Positions 15,973-25,948 of a stretch of 64,000 bases of DNA are shown here, piece after piece. The translations under genes and the position numbers were made by a program. The notes beneath the pieces were generated by a model. That model had not been told where the DNA came from, did no database searches, and saw nothing but the letters and a program-made list of their open reading frames with translations. Source of the DNA: Acidiphilium multivorum AIU301 (GTDB lineage: Bacteria; Pseudomonadota; Alphaproteobacteria; Acetobacterales; Acetobacteraceae); contig NC_015186.1 in NCBI RefSeq assembly GCF_000202835.1, positions 1,612,001 through 1,676,000 on the forward strand. Direction: 5' to 3'. Numbering within the stretch: the stretch's first letter is position 1; every line of letters begins with the position of its first letter.

Positions 15973-16521
15973 TCAGCCGTGGCCGCCGGTCTCGATCGAA
16001 AGCAGGTCCTGCATGTCGGTCGCGTGCTCGCTTTCCTCTTCGAGGATGTTGGTGAGCATCAGCGCGGTGACCGGGTCGTGCGGCTCGAAATGGTCGATCA
16101 TCCGGCGGTAGAGGCCGATCACCTCGCGCTCGGCGGCGAGGTTCTGTTCGACGAGGCCGGCGAGATCCGCCCTGGTGCCGAATTCGCCGAAGCGGGTTTC
16201 GAGCCCGTGCGGGGAGAAATCCGGCGTGCCGCCGAGTTCGCGGATGCGCTGCGCGATGGCGACCATGTGGCGGCGCTCGTCATTCGCCTGTTCCTGGAAC
16301 TCGGCGCCGATGCGCGGCTGTTTCAGCCCGGCGAGCGAGACCGACATCATGGTGTAGCGCCAGACGCAGAGGATTTCGGCCGTGAGCGCGCTTTGCAGGA
16401 GAACGAGCGCGGGATCGGCGCCCTCCGACTCCTCATCGAGCAGCGCGCCGTGCATCCGCGCCGAGATGGCGCGCACATCCCTCAGGAACGCGTTCGGCGC
16501 TGCGCTTTCGACCTGGTCCAT
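15973..16521 (-). CDS. ferritin-like di-iron protein, bacterioferritin family (182 aa)
   Basis: A four-helix bundle protein of the bacterioferritin/rubrerythrin superfamily, expected to oxidise and store iron or limit oxidative stress in the cytosol. Di-iron ligands are visible as Glu49, the ExxH pair in NDERRH (82-85), Glu132, and the C-terminal ExxH in EEESEH (163-166), counting from the chosen ATG at 16521. That ATG has GGAG 11 bases upstream; a GTG at 16533 would add four residues. It is convergent with hyfI. Confidence 0.8.
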   Translation of the reverse strand: MDQVESAAPNAFLRDVRAISARMHGALLDEESEGADPALVLLQSALTAEILCVWRYTMMSVSLAGLKQPRIGAEFQEQANDERRHMVAIAQRIRELGGTPDFSPHGLETRFGEFGTRADLAGLVEQNLAAEREVIGLYRRMIDHFEPHDPVTALMLTNILEEESEHATDMQDLLSIETGGHG

Positions 16522-16590
16522 CACGCTGTCCACTCCGCTGATCGCCGCTTCGATATGGCACCCCTATGATGACAGAATCGGGACGCCAAC

Positions 16591-17364
16591 TCAACGCGCG
16601 CCACGGCGGCCGCGCGCAAGTTCGGTGACGATGCCATGCAGCGTGCGCAATTCCTGTTCCGTCACCTCGCCGCGCTGGAAGAAGTGGCGGATGTTGCGCA
16701 CCATGCCGGGCCGTTTCTGCTCGTTGCGCAGGAAACCGGCCTCGTCGCATTCGGCGATCAGGTGGGTGAGGAAGTTTTCCAGCTCGCCCTTGGTCGCGAC
16801 ATGGGTCTTGTGGGTCTGCAGCTTGCGCACCGGCGCGGCCTCGCCGGCGATCCACCATTCATAGGCCATCACCATCACCGCCTGGGCGAGGTTGAGGGAC
16901 ATGAAGCGCGGGTTGAGCGGGTAGCGGATCAGGCTGTCGGCGCAGGCGATGTCGTCATTGTCGAGGCCGGCGCGCTCGGGGCCGAACAGGATGCCGCATT
17001 TCAGGCCGCGAGCGCCGATCTCGCGCAGTTCGGCGGCGGCACCGCGGGCGGTGAGCAGCGGCTTGACGATGTGGCGCGGGCGCGGACAGGTGGCGAAGAC
17101 GCGGTGCAGGTCGCCCACCGCGTCGGCCACCGTGTCATGCACCGTCGCGGCTTCGAGGATGCGGTAGGCGCCGGAGGCGGTGCGCATCGCCCGGTCCTGC
17201 GGCCAGCCGTCGCGCGGAGCGACGAGGCGGAGATGGAACAGCCCGCCATTGCCCATTGCCCGCGCGACCGAGCCGATATTCTCGGCAAGCTGCGGGCGGA
17301 CCAGGATGATGACGGGGGACGGGTCGATCGGCGCGAGATCAGCGCCTTCATCGCGCCCGGTCAT
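16591..17364 (-). CDS. trmJ: tRNA (cytidine/uridine-2'-O-)-methyltransferase, TrmJ-like (257 aa)
   Basis: A SPOUT (TrmH/SpoU) RNA 2'-O-methyltransferase that uses SAM. The three motifs are clear: [11 protein letters not shown] (30-40), [16 protein letters not shown] (about 122-137) and [21 protein letters not shown] (about 148-168), followed by the C-terminal helical region of TrmJ. Its start overlaps the cysS stop by four bases, so both belong to one transcript. Specificity for position 32 is inferred from the family. Confidence 0.85.
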   Translation of the reverse strand: MTGRDEGADLAPIDPSPVIILVRPQLAENIGSVARAMGNGGLFHLRLVAPRDGWPQDRAMRTASGAYRILEAATVHDTVADAVGDLHRVFATCPRPRHIVKPLLTARGAAAELREIGARGLKCGILFGPERAGLDNDDIACADSLIRYPLNPRFMSLNLAQAVMVMAYEWWIAGEAAPVRKLQTHKTHVATKGELENFLTHLIAECDEAGFLRNEQKRPGMVRNIRHFFQRGEVTEQELRTLHGIVTELARGRRGAR

Positions 17365-18710
17365 GCGCGCCGCCAGGTGGTACCGCCGGGACCGTCCTCG
17401 AGCAGGATGCCGGCGGCGGCGAGTTCGGCGCGGATCGCGTCGGCGCGGGCGAAATCCTTGTTCCTCCGCGCGGCCAGACGCTCGGCGATCAGCGCGTCGA
17501 TCCGCGCATCGTCGGTCGCCTCACCGCGGAACCACTGGTCGGCAGTGTGATTGAAGATGCCGATCAGCATGCCGGCGGCGCGCAGGCCGGCGGCGCTGGC
17601 GGCATCGCCCTGCATCGCAGCATCGGCCAGCGCGTGGAGTTCGGCAATCGCGCCGGGGGTGTTCAGGTCATCCGCCAGGGCCTCGATGAAGGCGGCGGGC
17701 GGTGTGGCGGCGGGCGCGGGGTCGGCATGCTTTTCCAGTGCGCGGTAGAACCGGTCGAGCTCCCGCTTCGCTTCGGCCAGCGCGGCGGTGGAGAAGTCAA
17801 GCACGCCGCGATAATGCGTCTTGAGCAGCAGGAAGCGCACCGCCTCGCCCGGCGCCTCGTCCAGCACGTCCTGAACGGTGCGGAAATTGCCGAGGGATTT
17901 CGACATTTTCTGGCCGTTCACCTGCAACATGCCGGCATGCACCCAGACGCGGGCGAATTCCGAGCCGGGAAAGGCGCAGCAGGACTGGGCGATCTCGTTC
18001 TCATGATGCGGGAAGATCAGGTCGGCGCCGCCGCCATGGATGTCGATCGTCTCGCCGAGGGTGGCGTGGATCATCGCCGAGCATTCGATGTGCCAGCCCG
18101 GCCGGCCGCGGCCCCAGGGGCTGTCCCAGCCCGGCAGGTCGGGCGGCGAGGGTTTCCAGAGCACGAAATCGCCCGGATCGCGCTTGTAGGTGGCGACGTC
18201 CACCCGCGCGCCGGCCAGCAGTTCCTCGGGCGAGCGGCCGGAAAACTTGCCGTATTCCGCATCGGTCGCGACGGCGAACAGGACATGGCCCTCGGCGGCA
18301 TAGGCGTGGCCGCGGGCGATCAGGCGCTCGATGAGGGCGATGATGTCGCCGATATGCCCGGTGGCGCGCGGCTCGATATCGGGCGGGGCGCAGTACAGGG
18401 CGGCCATGTCCTCGTGGAACCAGCTTGTCGTCCGCGCGGTGATCTCGCCGATCGTCTCGCCGGTTTCGGCGGCGCGGGCGTTGATCTTGTCATCGATGTC
18501 GGTGATGTTCCGCACATAGGTGACGCGCGGGAACAGGTGGCGCAGCAGGCGGACCAGCGTGTCGAACACCACCACCGTGCGCGCATTGCCGAGATGCGCG
18601 CGGTCATAGACCGTGGGACCGCAGACATAGAGCTTCACATGCGCGGGGTCGGCGGGGGCGAAGGGCTCGCGCCGGCGTGTTTTCGTGTTGTGCAGCTTGA
18701 TCTGGATCAT
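17361..18710 (-). CDS. cysS: cysteinyl-tRNA synthetase (449 aa)
   Basis: A class I synthetase that charges tRNA-Cys. The zinc cysteine motif YVCGPTVYD, the HIGH-type sequence AHLGNAR and KMSKSLGN are present, as is the zinc-site HHENEIAQS. The length fits the family (461 aa in E. coli). I chose the ATG at 18710 because the family starts MIQIKLHNT; an upstream frame to 18746 adds 12 unrelated residues. It is divergent from the NRAMP gene and shares its upstream region. Confidence 0.95.
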   Translation of the reverse strand: MIQIKLHNTKTRRREPFAPADPAHVKLYVCGPTVYDRAHLGNARTVVVFDTLVRLLRHLFPRVTYVRNITDIDDKINARAAETGETIGEITARTTSWFHEDMAALYCAPPDIEPRATGHIGDIIALIERLIARGHAYAAEGHVLFAVATDAEYGKFSGRSPEELLAGARVDVATYKRDPGDFVLWKPSPPDLPGWDSPWGRGRPGWHIECSAMIHATLGETIDIHGGGADLIFPHHENEIAQSCCAFPGSEFARVWVHAGMLQVNGQKMSKSLGNFRTVQDVLDEAPGEAVRFLLLKTHYRGVLDFSTAALAEAKRELDRFYRALEKHADPAPAATPPAAFIEALADDLNTPGAIAELHALADAAMQGDAASAAGLRAAGMLIGIFNHTADQWFRGEATDDARIDALIAERLAARRNKDFARADAIRAELAAAGILLEDGPGGTTWRRA

Positions 18711-18741
18711 GGCCGCGGATTTCCTCTCCGGGCAAGCGGAA

Positions 18742-18848
18742 GTCAACCGGCGCGTTGACGCAGAGCCATGGAACGGTCGGCGCGTTGACAGGACCTGTGA
18801 GGTCCTGTATTCACCATGACCATCAGTTGAGAATAATTCTCATTCTCA
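18742..18848 (+). promoter_or_regulatory. dense regulatory region before the NRAMP gene
   Basis: The likely promoter is TTGACA (18785-18790) and TATTCA (18808-18813), 17 bases apart. A perfect 7-3-7 palindrome (18790-18806) fills the spacer. Downstream, TGAGAAT-A-ATTCTCA (18828-18842) is a perfect 7-1-7 palindrome followed by a third half-site TTCTCA (18843-18848), which resembles a Fur-type box. A 12-base direct repeat CGGCGCGTTGAC occurs at 18748-18759 and 18778-18789, and GTCAAC/GTTGAC are inverted at 18742-18759. Confidence 0.6.
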
Positions 18849-18867
18849 ATTAACCCGGAGACCGCTC

Positions 18868-20118
18868 TTGTCGCAAACCGCCGTGTCACCGCGTTCCCGT
18901 CGTTCGCGCCTGCCCTTCCTCGCCGTGCTCGGCCCTGGCATCGTCGTCATGCTCGCGGATACCGAGGTGGGCAGCATCATCACGGCGTCGCAATCCGGCG
19001 TAGCTTGGGGCTATCGGCTGCTGCTGCTGCAGTTCATCCTGATTCCCATTCTCTTTGTGGTTCAGGAACTCACCGTCCGGCTCGGCATCTTCACCGGCAA
19101 GGGCCATGGCGAACTGATCCGCGACACGTTCGGCAAGGGCTGGGCCTGGCTTTCGGCCGGGGGCCTCGCGGTTGCCACCGTCGGCGCGCTGCTCTCGGAA
19201 TTCTCCGGTGTGGCCGGCGTGGGCGAGCTTTATGGCATCCCCCGCGCGGTGACGCTGACGCTCGCCGTCGTGTTCCTGCTCGTGGTCGCGTTCACCGGCT
19301 CCTATCGCCGGGTCGAGCGGGTGGCGATCGCCTTGGGCCTGTTCGAGCTGGTGTTCTTCGTCATCGCCTTCGTCTCGCGGCCGGATGTCGACCAGATCGC
19401 CGCGCAGACCTTCCAGCCGGCGCTGGGCAATCCAGGTTATCTCTACCTCGTCGCCGCCAATATCGGCGCCGTGATCATGCCGTGGATGATCTTCTACCAG
19501 CAATCGGCGGTGGCGGATAAGCGGCTGACGCCGGCGGATTTCAAGTATGCGCGCTGGGATACCGCGATCGGCGCGGTGGTCACCCAGCTCGTCATGGCGG
19601 CGGTGCTGATCTCGACCGCCGCGACGATCGGCCGGCACAACCCCAATGCCAGCCTCGACACGGTGGGCGACATCACCGCGGCCCTCACCCCCTATCTCGG
19701 CGTCGCGATGGGCAAGCTGGTGTTCGGCGCCGGCGTGCTCGGCGCCGGGCTGGTGGCGGCCATCGTCGCCTCGCTCGCGCTGGCCTGGGGACTTGGCGAG
19801 GTGGCAGGGTATCGCCGCTCGCTGGAGGATCACCCGCTGCGCGCAAGGTGGTTCTACGGCGTCTATGCCGCCTGCCTGATCCTCGGCGCAGTGCTGGTCG
19901 GCGTAGTGCCGAACCTCGTGATCCTGAACATCGCCGTCGAGGTGATGAACGCGCTGCTGCTGCCGCTGGTGCTCGGCTTCCTGGTGATGCTCGGCCTCAA
20001 GGCGCTGCCGCCGCAGGTGCGGCTGCGGGGCTGGTATGCCGGGCTTGCCATCGCGATGTCGGCGGTCACCGCGGGGCTTGGCGTCTATGGCGGGCTGTCC
20101 GGGGCCGGCCTGTTCTGA
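18868..20118 (+). CDS. divergent NRAMP-family metal ion transporter (416 aa)
   Basis: An inner-membrane protein of about 11 helices with the NRAMP fold. The canonical TM1 motif DPGN reads DTEV (31-34) and the TM6 MPH motif reads MPW (204-206), so the metal site is not standard. The Fur-like palindrome upstream supports a divalent metal substrate (iron or manganese most likely), but the altered ligands leave this open. The start is TTG at 18868, with GGAG seven bases upstream; the annotated frame has no better start. Confidence 0.8.
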   Translation: MSQTAVSPRSRRSRLPFLAVLGPGIVVMLADTEVGSIITASQSGVAWGYRLLLLQFILIPILFVVQELTVRLGIFTGKGHGELIRDTFGKGWAWLSAGGLAVATVGALLSEFSGVAGVGELYGIPRAVTLTLAVVFLLVVAFTGSYRRVERVAIALGLFELVFFVIAFVSRPDVDQIAAQTFQPALGNPGYLYLVAANIGAVIMPWMIFYQQSAVADKRLTPADFKYARWDTAIGAVVTQLVMAAVLISTAATIGRHNPNASLDTVGDITAALTPYLGVAMGKLVFGAGVLGAGLVAAIVASLALAWGLGEVAGYRRSLEDHPLRARWFYGVYAACLILGAVLVGVVPNLVILNIAVEVMNALLLPLVLGFLVMLGLKALPPQVRLRGWYAGLAIAMSAVTAGLGVYGGLSGAGLF

Positions 20119-20188
20119 TCCTGCCCGCCCTTTCTTGACAGCCGCCGCCCCGGCTTCTCAAATCGCCGCCAGAAAAACGGGGGCGGCG

Positions 20189-21472
20189 ATGACACTGGAT
20201 CCGGATCTGGCGGCAAGGCTGATGGACGCCGTGGATGCCGGGTTCGACGAGCAGGTCGCCTTCACCCAGGCGCTGGTGCGCTTCCCCTCCACCCGCGGCG
20301 CCGAGGCGCCGATCCAGGACTTCGTCCATCGCGCGCTGCGAGACCGCTTCTATGCGATGGACCGCTTCACCATGGACCGCGACGCGCTGGCGCGGCATGC
20401 GGGTGCGGGCCGGATTTCGGCCGAACATTCCGACGCGCCGATCGTGATCGGCACCCATCGCCCGCGGCGCGACACCGGCCGCTCGCTGATCCTGCAGGCG
20501 CATGTCGACGTCGTGCCGACGGGCCCGGCGGAGATGTGGCGGCATCCGCCCTTCGAGCCGGTGATCGCGGAGGGGTGGATGCACGGGCGGGGCGCGGCCG
20601 ACATGAAGGCCGGCCACGCCGCCAACATCTTCGCGCTCGACGCGCTGCGCCGCGCCGGGTTCCAGCCGGCCGGAACCGTGCATGTCGAATCGGTGGTCGA
20701 GGAGGAATCGACCGGCAACGGCGCGCTGATGACGCATCTGCGCGGCTATCGGGCCGATGCCGCGCTGATTCCCGAACCGCAGGACGAACGCCTGGTGCGC
20801 GCCAATGTCGGCGTGCTCTGGTTCGAGATCGAGGTGCGCGGCGCGCCGGCGCATGTCCGCGCCATGGCGGAGGGCGCGAACGCGATCGATGCCGCATATC
20901 GCATCATCGCCGATCTGCGCGGGCTGGAGGCGGAGTGGAACGCGCGCAAGGGCGGGCATCCGCTTTTCGCCGCCGAGCCGCACCCGATCAATCTCAATCT
21001 CGGCCGGATCGAGGGTGGGGACTGGGCCTCCTCGGTGCCGAGCCGATGCCGGCTTTCCTGCCGGATCTCGCTCTATCCGGGCACGCGGGCGGGCGATGCC
21101 GCGCGCGAGATCGAGGCGCGGATCGCCGCCTTCGCCGCGACGGACCCGATGCTCGCAGCCAACCCGCCGCGCGTCAGCTTCAACGGCTTCTTCGCCGAGG
21201 GCTACGTGCTGGAGCCGGGATCGGCGGCGGAGGCGGCGCTGGCCGACGCCCACGCGGCGGCGACCGGTGCGCCGCTCGGCACGATGATGACCGGCGCCTA
21301 TCTCGATGCGCGGGTGCATGCGCTCTACGACCGGATTCCGGCGCTGTGCTACGGCCCGGTCTCGCGTGGGATTCACGGGATCGACGAGGCGGTGGACCTC
21401 GCCTCGGTGCGGCGGGTGACGAAGGCGATCGCGCTGTTCGTCGCGCAATGGTGCGGATTGGAGCCGGGCTGA
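20189..21472 (+). CDS. M20-family metallopeptidase/deacylase (427 aa)
   Basis: A zinc amidohydrolase of the ArgE/DapE/ACY1/CPG2 family. Metal and catalytic motifs are visible: QAHVDVVP (His and Asp), GRGAADMKAG (bridging Asp), VVEEES (general base Glu) and a C-terminal GIHGIDEAV. The lid/dimer domain is in the middle. There is no signal peptide, so it is cytosolic. ATG 20189 has a weak G-rich ribosome site. It lies 25 bases before an amidase gene, which suggests joint breakdown of an amide or N-acyl amino acid. Confidence 0.85.
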   Translation: MTLDPDLAARLMDAVDAGFDEQVAFTQALVRFPSTRGAEAPIQDFVHRALRDRFYAMDRFTMDRDALARHAGAGRISAEHSDAPIVIGTHRPRRDTGRSLILQAHVDVVPTGPAEMWRHPPFEPVIAEGWMHGRGAADMKAGHAANIFALDALRRAGFQPAGTVHVESVVEEESTGNGALMTHLRGYRADAALIPEPQDERLVRANVGVLWFEIEVRGAPAHVRAMAEGANAIDAAYRIIADLRGLEAEWNARKGGHPLFAAEPHPINLNLGRIEGGDWASSVPSRCRLSCRISLYPGTRAGDAAREIEARIAAFAATDPMLAANPPRVSFNGFFAEGYVLEPGSAAEAALADAHAAATGAPLGTMMTGAYLDARVHALYDRIPALCYGPVSRGIHGIDEAVDLASVRRVTKAIALFVAQWCGLEPG

Positions 21473-21497
21473 ACCGGCGGAGACGACAGGAGCGATA

Positions 21498-22919
21498 ATG
21501 ACCGAACTCTGGCAACTCACCGCATCCGACCTCGCCGCGCGCATCCGCCGACGCGAGGTTTCGGCGCGCGAGGCGGCCGCCGCCGCGCTCGCCCGGCTGG
21601 ACGAGGTGAACCCGGCGATCAACGCCGTGATCGACCATCGCCCGGAACGGGCGCTGGCCGCCGCCGGGCGGATCGACGCGGCACTCGCCCGCGGCGATGA
21701 TCCGGGCCCGCTCGCCGGCGTTCCCGTCACGGTGAAGGTGAATATCGACCAGAAGGGATTCGCCACCACCAACGGAATCCGCCTGCAGATGGATCTCGTT
21801 GCCCAGAGCAACAGTCCGGTGGTCGACAACCTGGAACGCGCGGGAGCGGTCATCATTGGCCGCACCAATACCCCCGCCTTCTCGATGCGCTGGTTCACGA
21901 CCAACCAGTTGCACGGTGACACACGAAATCCGCACGATCCGGCGCTGACGCCCGGCGGCTCGTCCGGCGGGGCGGCGGCGGCGGTCGCGAGCGGGATCGG
22001 CGCTTTCGCCCACGGCACCGACATTGCCGGCTCGATCCGCTACCCGGCCTATGCCTGTGGCCTGCACGGGTTGCGGCCGAGCATCGGCCGTGTCGCGGCG
22101 TTCAACGCCTCGGGGCCCGAGCGCGGCATCGGCGCGCAGATCACCGCCGTCTCCGGCCCGATCGGGCGCAGCATGGCGGATCTGCGCCTCGCCCTCGCGG
22201 CGATGGCCCAACCCGACCCGAGTCCGGAGGGCCCACGCGACCCGTGGTGGTGCCCGGCGCCGCTCGACGGGCCGGACCTGCCGCGGCGGGCGGCACTCTG
22301 CCTGCGCCCCGGCGGGATGAAGGTGGTCCCCGAAGTCGAGGCGGCGCTGATCGCGGCGGGCCGGGCGCTCGAGACGGCGGGCTGGGCGGTCGAGACGATC
22401 GACGACCTGCCGCACATGCGCGAGGCGGTCGAGGTGCAGATCCAGCTCTGGCTCGGCGATGGTTTCGACGCGCTGGCCTCGACCGTCGCGCAGGAGGGCG
22501 ATCCCGGCGCGATGACGGTGATCGACTCCTTCCGCGAGCTGGCGAAATCCTGGCCGGGCGACGTGGTTGCGCAGGCGCTGAAGCGCCGCGCCACCATCGC
22601 CCGCGCCTGGCGCCAGCTGCTCGCCCGCTTCCCCGTGCTGATGATGCCGACCTCCGGCGAGCTGCCCTTCCGCGACGGGCTCGACCTCGCCGGGCCGGAC
22701 TCCTTCCGCCGCGTGTGGGATGCGCAGGCGACGCAGATCGCGCTGCCGCTGGTCGGGCTGCCGGGCCTCAATGTCGCGGCCGGCTTCGCCGGCCGTGCGC
22801 CGCTGGGCGTGCAACTCGTCGCCGCCCCCTTCCGCGAGGATGTGCTGCTCGCCGCCGGCGCCGCGATCGCGCGGGACGATGCGCCGATCATGCCGATCGA
22901 CCCGCGCGGCGCCGGCTGA
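21498..22919 (+). CDS. amidase-signature family hydrolase (473 aa)
   Basis: A Ser-cisSer-Lys amidase. The triad appears as Lys80 (VPVTVKVN), Ser155 in TPGGSSGGAAAAVASG and Ser179 (GTDIAGSIR), the same 24-residue Ser spacing as GatA. It hydrolyses a carbon-nitrogen amide bond; the substrate is not known. GatA itself is unlikely because no gatB or gatC is adjacent. AGGAG precedes the ATG. It pairs with the upstream M20 hydrolase. Confidence 0.85.
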   Translation: MTELWQLTASDLAARIRRREVSAREAAAAALARLDEVNPAINAVIDHRPERALAAAGRIDAALARGDDPGPLAGVPVTVKVNIDQKGFATTNGIRLQMDLVAQSNSPVVDNLERAGAVIIGRTNTPAFSMRWFTTNQLHGDTRNPHDPALTPGGSSGGAAAAVASGIGAFAHGTDIAGSIRYPAYACGLHGLRPSIGRVAAFNASGPERGIGAQITAVSGPIGRSMADLRLALAAMAQPDPSPEGPRDPWWCPAPLDGPDLPRRAALCLRPGGMKVVPEVEAALIAAGRALETAGWAVETIDDLPHMREAVEVQIQLWLGDGFDALASTVAQEGDPGAMTVIDSFRELAKSWPGDVVAQALKRRATIARAWRQLLARFPVLMMPTSGELPFRDGLDLAGPDSFRRVWDAQATQIALPLVGLPGLNVAAGFAGRAPLGVQLVAAPFREDVLLAAGAAIARDDAPIMPIDPRGAG

Positions 22920-23052
22920 TCCTCCGCCCCGTTCCGGCTGGCGCAAACCAGCGCTACGCGGAACGCCGGGGCATATCCATATGGATCAATGCGGAGAAGG
23001 GCAGACAGTCGCATTCTTCTCCCGTGACCTCGTGGATGAAGGAGGCTCGATC

Positions 23053-23397
23053 ATGAACAGGCTGAAACGGATTGCGGCACCGGCCGCGCTCGCCGCCCTG
23101 CCGGGCCTCGCCTTCGCGCAGGGCGGGGCGGGACCTGGCGGGTTCGGCTACGGACCGGGCATGATGTGGTGGGATGATGGGTGGACGACGATGTTTCTCG
23201 GACCTTTCTTCATGATCCTCGTTCTCGCCGTGATCGTCATGGTGGCGGTGGCGCTGCTGCGCTCCGCCGGCACGTTCACCCACGGGCCGACGCATCCGCC
23301 GCAGCGGACGGCGCTCGATATCCTCAAGGAGCGCTTCGCGCGCGGCGAGATCGACGCTGCCGAGTTCGAGTCCCGGCGGCGCACGCTGGGGGATTGA
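23053..23397 (+). CDS. SHOCT-domain membrane protein (114 aa)
   Basis: An N-terminal signal peptide (1-23, ending AFAQ), a glycine- and tryptophan-rich segment (GPGMMWWDDGW), one membrane helix (about 50-72) and a C-terminal SHOCT motif (DILKERFARGEIDAAEFESRR). SHOCT proteins are small and of unknown function; many lie near metal-export or stress genes. A GGAGG lies seven bases before the ATG. A perfect 12-base palindrome (22975-22986) upstream is a possible operator. Confidence 0.8.
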   Translation: MNRLKRIAAPAALAALPGLAFAQGGAGPGGFGYGPGMMWWDDGWTTMFLGPFFMILVLAVIVMVAVALLRSAGTFTHGPTHPPQRTALDILKERFARGEIDAAEFESRRRTLGD

Positions 23398-23403
23398 TCC
23401 CCC
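23388..23403. terminator. short hairpin at the SHOCT stop codon
   Basis: Perfect 7-base arms (23388-23394 and 23397-23403) with a 2-base centre include the SHOCT stop codon and precede the convergent hslU stop at 23428. There is no U-tract. It may protect the 3' end. Confidence 0.35.
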
Positions 23404-23427
23404 TGGCGTCGCCGGAGACCCGCGCCG

Positions 23428-24747
23428 TTACAGGATGAAGCGGCCGAGATCGCCGCGCGCGGCGAGCGGGGCGACCTTGTCGTTGACCAGGGCGGCGTCG
23501 ACCGTCACGGTCTCGCCGGCGCGGTCGGTCGCGGCGAAGCTGATCTCCTCGAGCAGCCGCTCCAGCACCGTGGCCAACCGACGCGCGCCGATATTCTCGA
23601 CCCGGTCGTTGATGTCGGCCGCCAGCGCCGCCACGGCATCGACCGCGTCGTCGGTGAAGTGCAGGTCGACATTCTCGGTCTTCATCAGCGCGACATACTG
23701 CTTGAGCAGGGAATGTTCCGGCTCGGTCAGGATGCGGCGGAAATCCTCGCGCGAGAGCGAGGCGAGCTCGACGCGGATCGGCAGCCGCCCCTGCAGTTCC
23801 GGCAGCAGGTCCGACGGCTTGGCGACGTGGAACGCGCCCGAGGCGATGAAGAGAATGTGATCGGTCTTCACCGGACCGTATTTGGTCGAGACCGTCGTGC
23901 CCTCGATCAGCGGCAGCAGGTCGCGCTGCACGCCCTCGCGCGAGACGTCGCCACCGCGGAAGCCGCTTTCGGTGCGCGCGCAGATCTTGTCGATCTCGTC
24001 GAGAAAGACGATGCCGTGCGTCTCGGCGTGCAGGCGGGCATCAGCGGTCAGCTGCTCGTTGTCGAGCAGGCGGTCGGCCTCCTCGCGCTCCAGCGCGGCG
24101 CGGGCGGCGGCGACGGTCATCCGCTTGCGGCCATGCTGGCGGCCGAACATCGACTTCATCATGTCGCCGAGATTAATCGCGCCGCCCGGCGGCATGCCCG
24201 GCATGTCCATCTGGCCGATCACGTTGGGCGGCGCCTCGCTCACGTCGACGTCGATTTCCTTTTCTTCCATCTCGCCGTCGCGCAGCATCCGGCGGAAGCG
24301 GTTGCGCGTCTCCGACGAGGCCCCCTCGCCCACCAGCGCGGTCAGCAGCCGATCCTCGGCGGCGAGTTCGGCGCGGGCCTGCACGCCCTTGCGGCTCATG
24401 TCGCGCAGCATCGTGATCGACACCTCGACGAGGTCGCGCACGATGCTTTCCACATCGCGGCCGACATAGCCCACCTCGGTGAATTTCGTCGCCTCGACCT
24501 TGATGAACGGCGCCTGGGCGAGCTTGGCGAGGCGGCGGGCGATCTCGGTCTTGCCGCAGCCGGTCGGCCCGATCATCAGGATGTTCTTCGGCACCACCTC
24601 CTCGCGCAGCCCCTCGGGGAGCTGCTGGCGGCGCCATCGGTTGCGCAGCGCGATGGCGACGGCGCGCTTCGCGTCCTGCTGGCCGACGATGAAGCGGTCG
24701 AGCTCGGAGACGATTTCGCGGGGCGTGTAGGTCGGGCTGTCGATCAC
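23428..24747 (-). CDS. hslU: HslU, ATPase subunit of the HslUV protease (439 aa)
   Basis: An AAA+ unfoldase that feeds proteins to HslV. Walker A is [12 protein letters not shown] (about 55-66), Walker B is [10 protein letters not shown], and the pore motif GYVGRD and C-terminal peptide ending RFIL are present. The I-domain lies between about 110 and 240. It overlaps hslV by four bases. Its length matches E. coli HslU (443 aa). Confidence 0.96.
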   Translation of the reverse strand: MIDSPTYTPREIVSELDRFIVGQQDAKRAVAIALRNRWRRQQLPEGLREEVVPKNILMIGPTGCGKTEIARRLAKLAQAPFIKVEATKFTEVGYVGRDVESIVRDLVEVSITMLRDMSRKGVQARAELAAEDRLLTALVGEGASSETRNRFRRMLRDGEMEEKEIDVDVSEAPPNVIGQMDMPGMPPGGAINLGDMMKSMFGRQHGRKRMTVAAARAALEREEADRLLDNEQLTADARLHAETHGIVFLDEIDKICARTESGFRGGDVSREGVQRDLLPLIEGTTVSTKYGPVKTDHILFIASGAFHVAKPSDLLPELQGRLPIRVELASLSREDFRRILTEPEHSLLKQYVALMKTENVDLHFTDDAVDAVAALAADINDRVENIGARRLATVLERLLEEISFAATDRAGETVTVDAALVNDKVAPLAARGDLGRFIL

Positions 24748-25292
24748 AGGATTTCCACCGTCACGTGATGGTTGGTGTAGACGCAGATGTCGCCGGCGAT
24801 CTTCATCGCCCGGCGGGCGATGTCCTCGGCGGTCATGCCGTCCACCGAGATCAGCGCGCGCGCCGCGGCAAGGGCGTAGTTGCCGCCGGAGCCGATGGCG
24901 ATGATGCCGTCCTCGGGTTCCAGCACGTCGCCATTGCCGGTGAGGGTGTAGGCATGGGTGCGGTCGGCCACCGCCATCATCGCCTCGAGCCGGCGGAGAT
25001 AGCGGTCGGTCCGCCAGTCCTTGGCGAGTTCGACGCAGGCGCGCTCGAGCTGGTTCGGGAAGCGCTCCAGCTTCGCCTCCAGCCGTTCGAGCAGGGTGAA
25101 GGCATCAGCGGTGGCGCCGGCGAACCCGGCCACGACATTGCCATTGCCGATTCGGCGCACCTTGCGCGCGTTGCCCTTCACCACGGTGTTGCCGAGGGAG
25201 ACCTGGCCGTCGCCGGCCATGGCGACCTGCTCGTCGCGCCGCACACAGAGAATGGTCGTGCCATGCCAGCCGACCGGATCATTGGTATTCAT
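24744..25292 (-). CDS. hslV: HslV, peptidase subunit of the HslUV protease (182 aa)
   Basis: A proteasome-beta-like threonine peptidase. The nucleophile is expected at Thr12, exposed after cleavage of an 11-residue propeptide ([10 protein letters not shown]). The [18 protein letters not shown] and [11 protein letters not shown] motifs are typical. I chose the second of two adjacent ATGs (25292) because GGAG is six bases upstream; the first is at 25295. It forms an operon with hslU. Confidence 0.95.
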   Translation of the reverse strand: MNTNDPVGWHGTTILCVRRDEQVAMAGDGQVSLGNTVVKGNARKVRRIGNGNVVAGFAGATADAFTLLERLEAKLERFPNQLERACVELAKDWRTDRYLRRLEAMMAVADRTHAYTLTGNGDVLEPEDGIIAIGSGGNYALAAARALISVDGMTAEDIARRAMKIAGDICVYTNHHVTVEIL

Positions 25293-25432
25293 CATGCACT
25301 CCAGATGGCACCGCGCGGATGGCCGGGCAAGGCGCCAAAGGTTGAAGGGGCGCGGGTCCGTGTCCCTTTCGTGCATGCAACGGACGGCGGAAGCCGCTAT
25401 CATTGCCGCGGCAGACACGGGGAGACCAGGGG

Positions 25433-25870
25433 ATGGACCGCCGGTTCGGCAGCAGGGCGTACCAATATTTCGAATTCGTCGTCGTCCAGGCCGTGACGCT
25501 GCTGATGGCGATCGTGGTGACGGCGGCACTCGCGCATCTCGTGGTGAACATCGCACACGACATCCTGGCCACAACCTTCGATCCGACCAACGCGGCGGTG
25601 TTCCAGTCGGTGTTCGGCGGGATCTTCACCGTCGTCATCGCGCTGGAATTCAAGCGATCGATCCTCGTGACGAGCGAGCGCGACGAGGGGCCGGTGCGCG
25701 TGCGGGTGGTCATCCTGATCGGGATGCTCGCGATCGTCCGCAAGCTGATCATCATGGATCTCGCGCATGAGAACGCGTTGCAACTCCTCGCACTTTCGGT
25801 CGCGTTCCTGTCGCTCGGAATCGTCTACTGGCTGGTCCGCGACCAGGATCGCCGGGAAATGAAGGATTAG
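25433..25870 (+). CDS. PsiE-like phosphate-starvation-inducible membrane protein (145 aa)
   Basis: Four membrane helices (about 13-35, 50-70, 90-105 and 113-132), with the family features [15 protein letters not shown] and [10 protein letters not shown]. The PsiE family is induced by phosphate starvation in E. coli; its molecular role is unknown. GGAG lies eight bases before the ATG at 25433; an upstream start at 25403 is in frame but lacks a ribosome site. It is divergent from hslV. Confidence 0.75.
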   Translation: MDRRFGSRAYQYFEFVVVQAVTLLMAIVVTAALAHLVVNIAHDILATTFDPTNAAVFQSVFGGIFTVVIALEFKRSILVTSERDEGPVRVRVVILIGMLAIVRKLIIMDLAHENALQLLALSVAFLSLGIVYWLVRDQDRREMKD

Positions 25871-25948
25871 ACGGGCGAGGCCGGCCCCCGACTTGCCAAG
25901 GTCTCAGGAGACGGGCTTACTGATAAAAAACATGTCAGTGAGGATCGC

